Shown here piece by piece: positions 14,698 through 15,204 of a DNA stretch of 15,204 nucleotides; the stretch's first letter is position 1, and the number at the start of each line of letters is the position of its first letter. The DNA lies in contig JALWHA010000089.1 of assembly GCA_027038695.1 (NCBI GenBank), forward strand, positions 1 to 15,204. Reading direction: 5' to 3'. The stretch is from Acidobacteriota bacterium. GTDB lineage: Bacteria; Acidobacteriota; Holophagae; Thermotomaculales; Thermotomaculaceae. The position numbers and the translations under genes are program-made. A model generated the notes under the pieces. That model did no database searches. It was not told the DNA's origin and saw only the letters and a program-made list of their open reading frames with translations.

Positions 14698-14706
14698 TGG
14701 TATAAT
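14698..14706 (+). promoter_or_regulatory. Extended -10 promoter for the epimerase, predicted leaderless
   Basis: TGGTATAAT is a perfect TGn-TATAAT extended -10. The last T of the box is 6 bases ahead of the A of the epimerase ATG at 14713, which is where transcription would normally begin. No Shine-Dalgarno sequence precedes that ATG. Together these suggest an mRNA that starts at, or within a base or two of, its start codon. Confidence 0.6.
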
Positions 14707-14712
14707 TTAACC

Positions 14713-15204
14713 ATGAAAAACATTGCAATTTCAGGCTCAACAGGGTTTATCGCTTCTTACCTGATTCCCTTTTTGAAAGAGAAAGGATATGGAGTAATCC
14801 CTTTGAGGAGAGAGGATTTTAAGAATTTAAGCATTTTAAAGGATAAACTGAAAAATGCGGACATTGTTGTCAACCTTGCTGGCGCGCCTATTGTTAAAAG
14901 GTGGAGTGAAAAATACAAAGAAGAGTTGTATTCAAGCAGGGTTGATTTAACAAAAAAGATTGTTAAGGCAATAGAAGAATTAAATAAAAGGTTAGACTGC
15001 TTTGTTTCCGCTTCAGCAGTTGGGGTTTACCCTGATTTCAAGCCATGTGGTGAAGATTGCAGTGACTTGAAGAATGATTTTCTGGGAAAACTCTGTGTTG
15101 ACTGGGAAAATGCCGCTTTTTCTTTAAAAAACACAAGGGTGATTGCTTTGAGAATAGGGGTTGTTATAGGGAAAAACGGGGGAATTATAAAAAGGGTTTC
15201 CCTT
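14713..15204 (+). CDS. TIGR01777-type NAD(P)-dependent epimerase, 3' end cut by window edge
   Basis: The frame is open for 164 codons from the ATG at 14713 to the window end; the family is about 300 residues long, so roughly half is present. It is an extended short-chain dehydrogenase: nucleotide-binding SGSTGFIASYL (7-17), VVNLAGAPI (52-60), RWSEKYKEELYSSRV (63-77), FVSASAVGVYP (97-107) with the likely catalytic Tyr106, and RIGVVIGKNGG (146-156). Asn-Leu-Ala-Gly-Ala-Pro is a hallmark of the TIGR01777/YfcH group, whose substrate is not known. Residues after SAVGVY read PDFKPCGED in place of the usual G-D-G segment. It has the same orientation as the YheT-like gene, 24 bases downstream, but has its own promoter and no ribosome-binding site. 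Confidence 0.88.
   Translation, partial: MKNIAISGSTGFIASYLIPFLKEKGYGVIPLRREDFKNLSILKDKLKNADIVVNLAGAPIVKRWSEKYKEELYSSRVDLTKKIVKAIEELNKRLDCFVSASAVGVYPDFKPCGEDCSDLKNDFLGKLCVDWENAAFSLKNTRVIALRIGVVIGKNGGIIKRVSL

Overview
The window is low in G+C and coding-dense. It reads as chromosome from a Gram-negative (diderm) bacterium, because it holds a TolQ/TolR/TonB-type energy module, an EnvC-type murein factor and a YibQ-type deacetylase. Proteins are rich in Lys, Ile and Glu. The phylum cannot be fixed from the sequence alone; the gene set and the style of the sugar kinase would suit a low-G+C Acidobacteriota-like or related lineage, but that is a weak guess. I see no insertion sequence, phage gene, tRNA, rRNA or CRISPR array.

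Positions 13376 down to 1 hold one co-directional run of 13 genes on the minus strand, most of them overlapping or separated by a few bases. In transcription order they are: a TPR protein with a redox-dead thioredoxin fold, a PfkB-type sugar kinase, a small membrane protein, an EnvC-like LytM protein, an S41/PDZ protein that has lost its catalytic dyad, a divergent polysaccharide deacetylase, a soluble PAS histidine kinase, recN, two membrane-anchored SPFH (prohibitin/HflK-HflC-like) paralogues, coaD, tolQ, tolR, and a TonB/TolA-type energy transducer that runs off the left edge. Positions 13377-13725 are a non-coding divergent control region. From 13726 two genes run on the plus strand: a YheT/ABHD-type hydrolase and a TIGR01777-type NAD-dependent epimerase cut by the right edge. 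The epimerase has an extended -10 promoter placed so that its mRNA should be leaderless.

Four points stand out. First, the G-rich telomere-like tract at 247-462 is a heptanucleotide repeat that, read on the minus strand, encodes the Pro-rich periplasmic linker of the TonB/TolA protein; the plus-strand frame through it is an artefact. Second, the cell-wall cluster and the TPR gene carry several pseudoenzymes: an S41 fold with Ser and Lys replaced by Asn and Ser, a LytM domain lacking zinc ligands, and a TlpA-like domain without CxxC. Third, the two SPFH proteins share a C-terminal D-[VI]-N-S-L-L motif, so they look like a duplicated pair with its own tail. Fourth, the 108-residue membrane protein may really start upstream at a non-ATG codon behind a perfect Shine-Dalgarno sequence.

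As a system, the run joins envelope energy coupling (TolQ/R/TonB), peptidoglycan remodelling (EnvC, S41, deacetylase), membrane organisation (SPFH pair) and housekeeping functions (CoaA-pathway CoaD, RecN).
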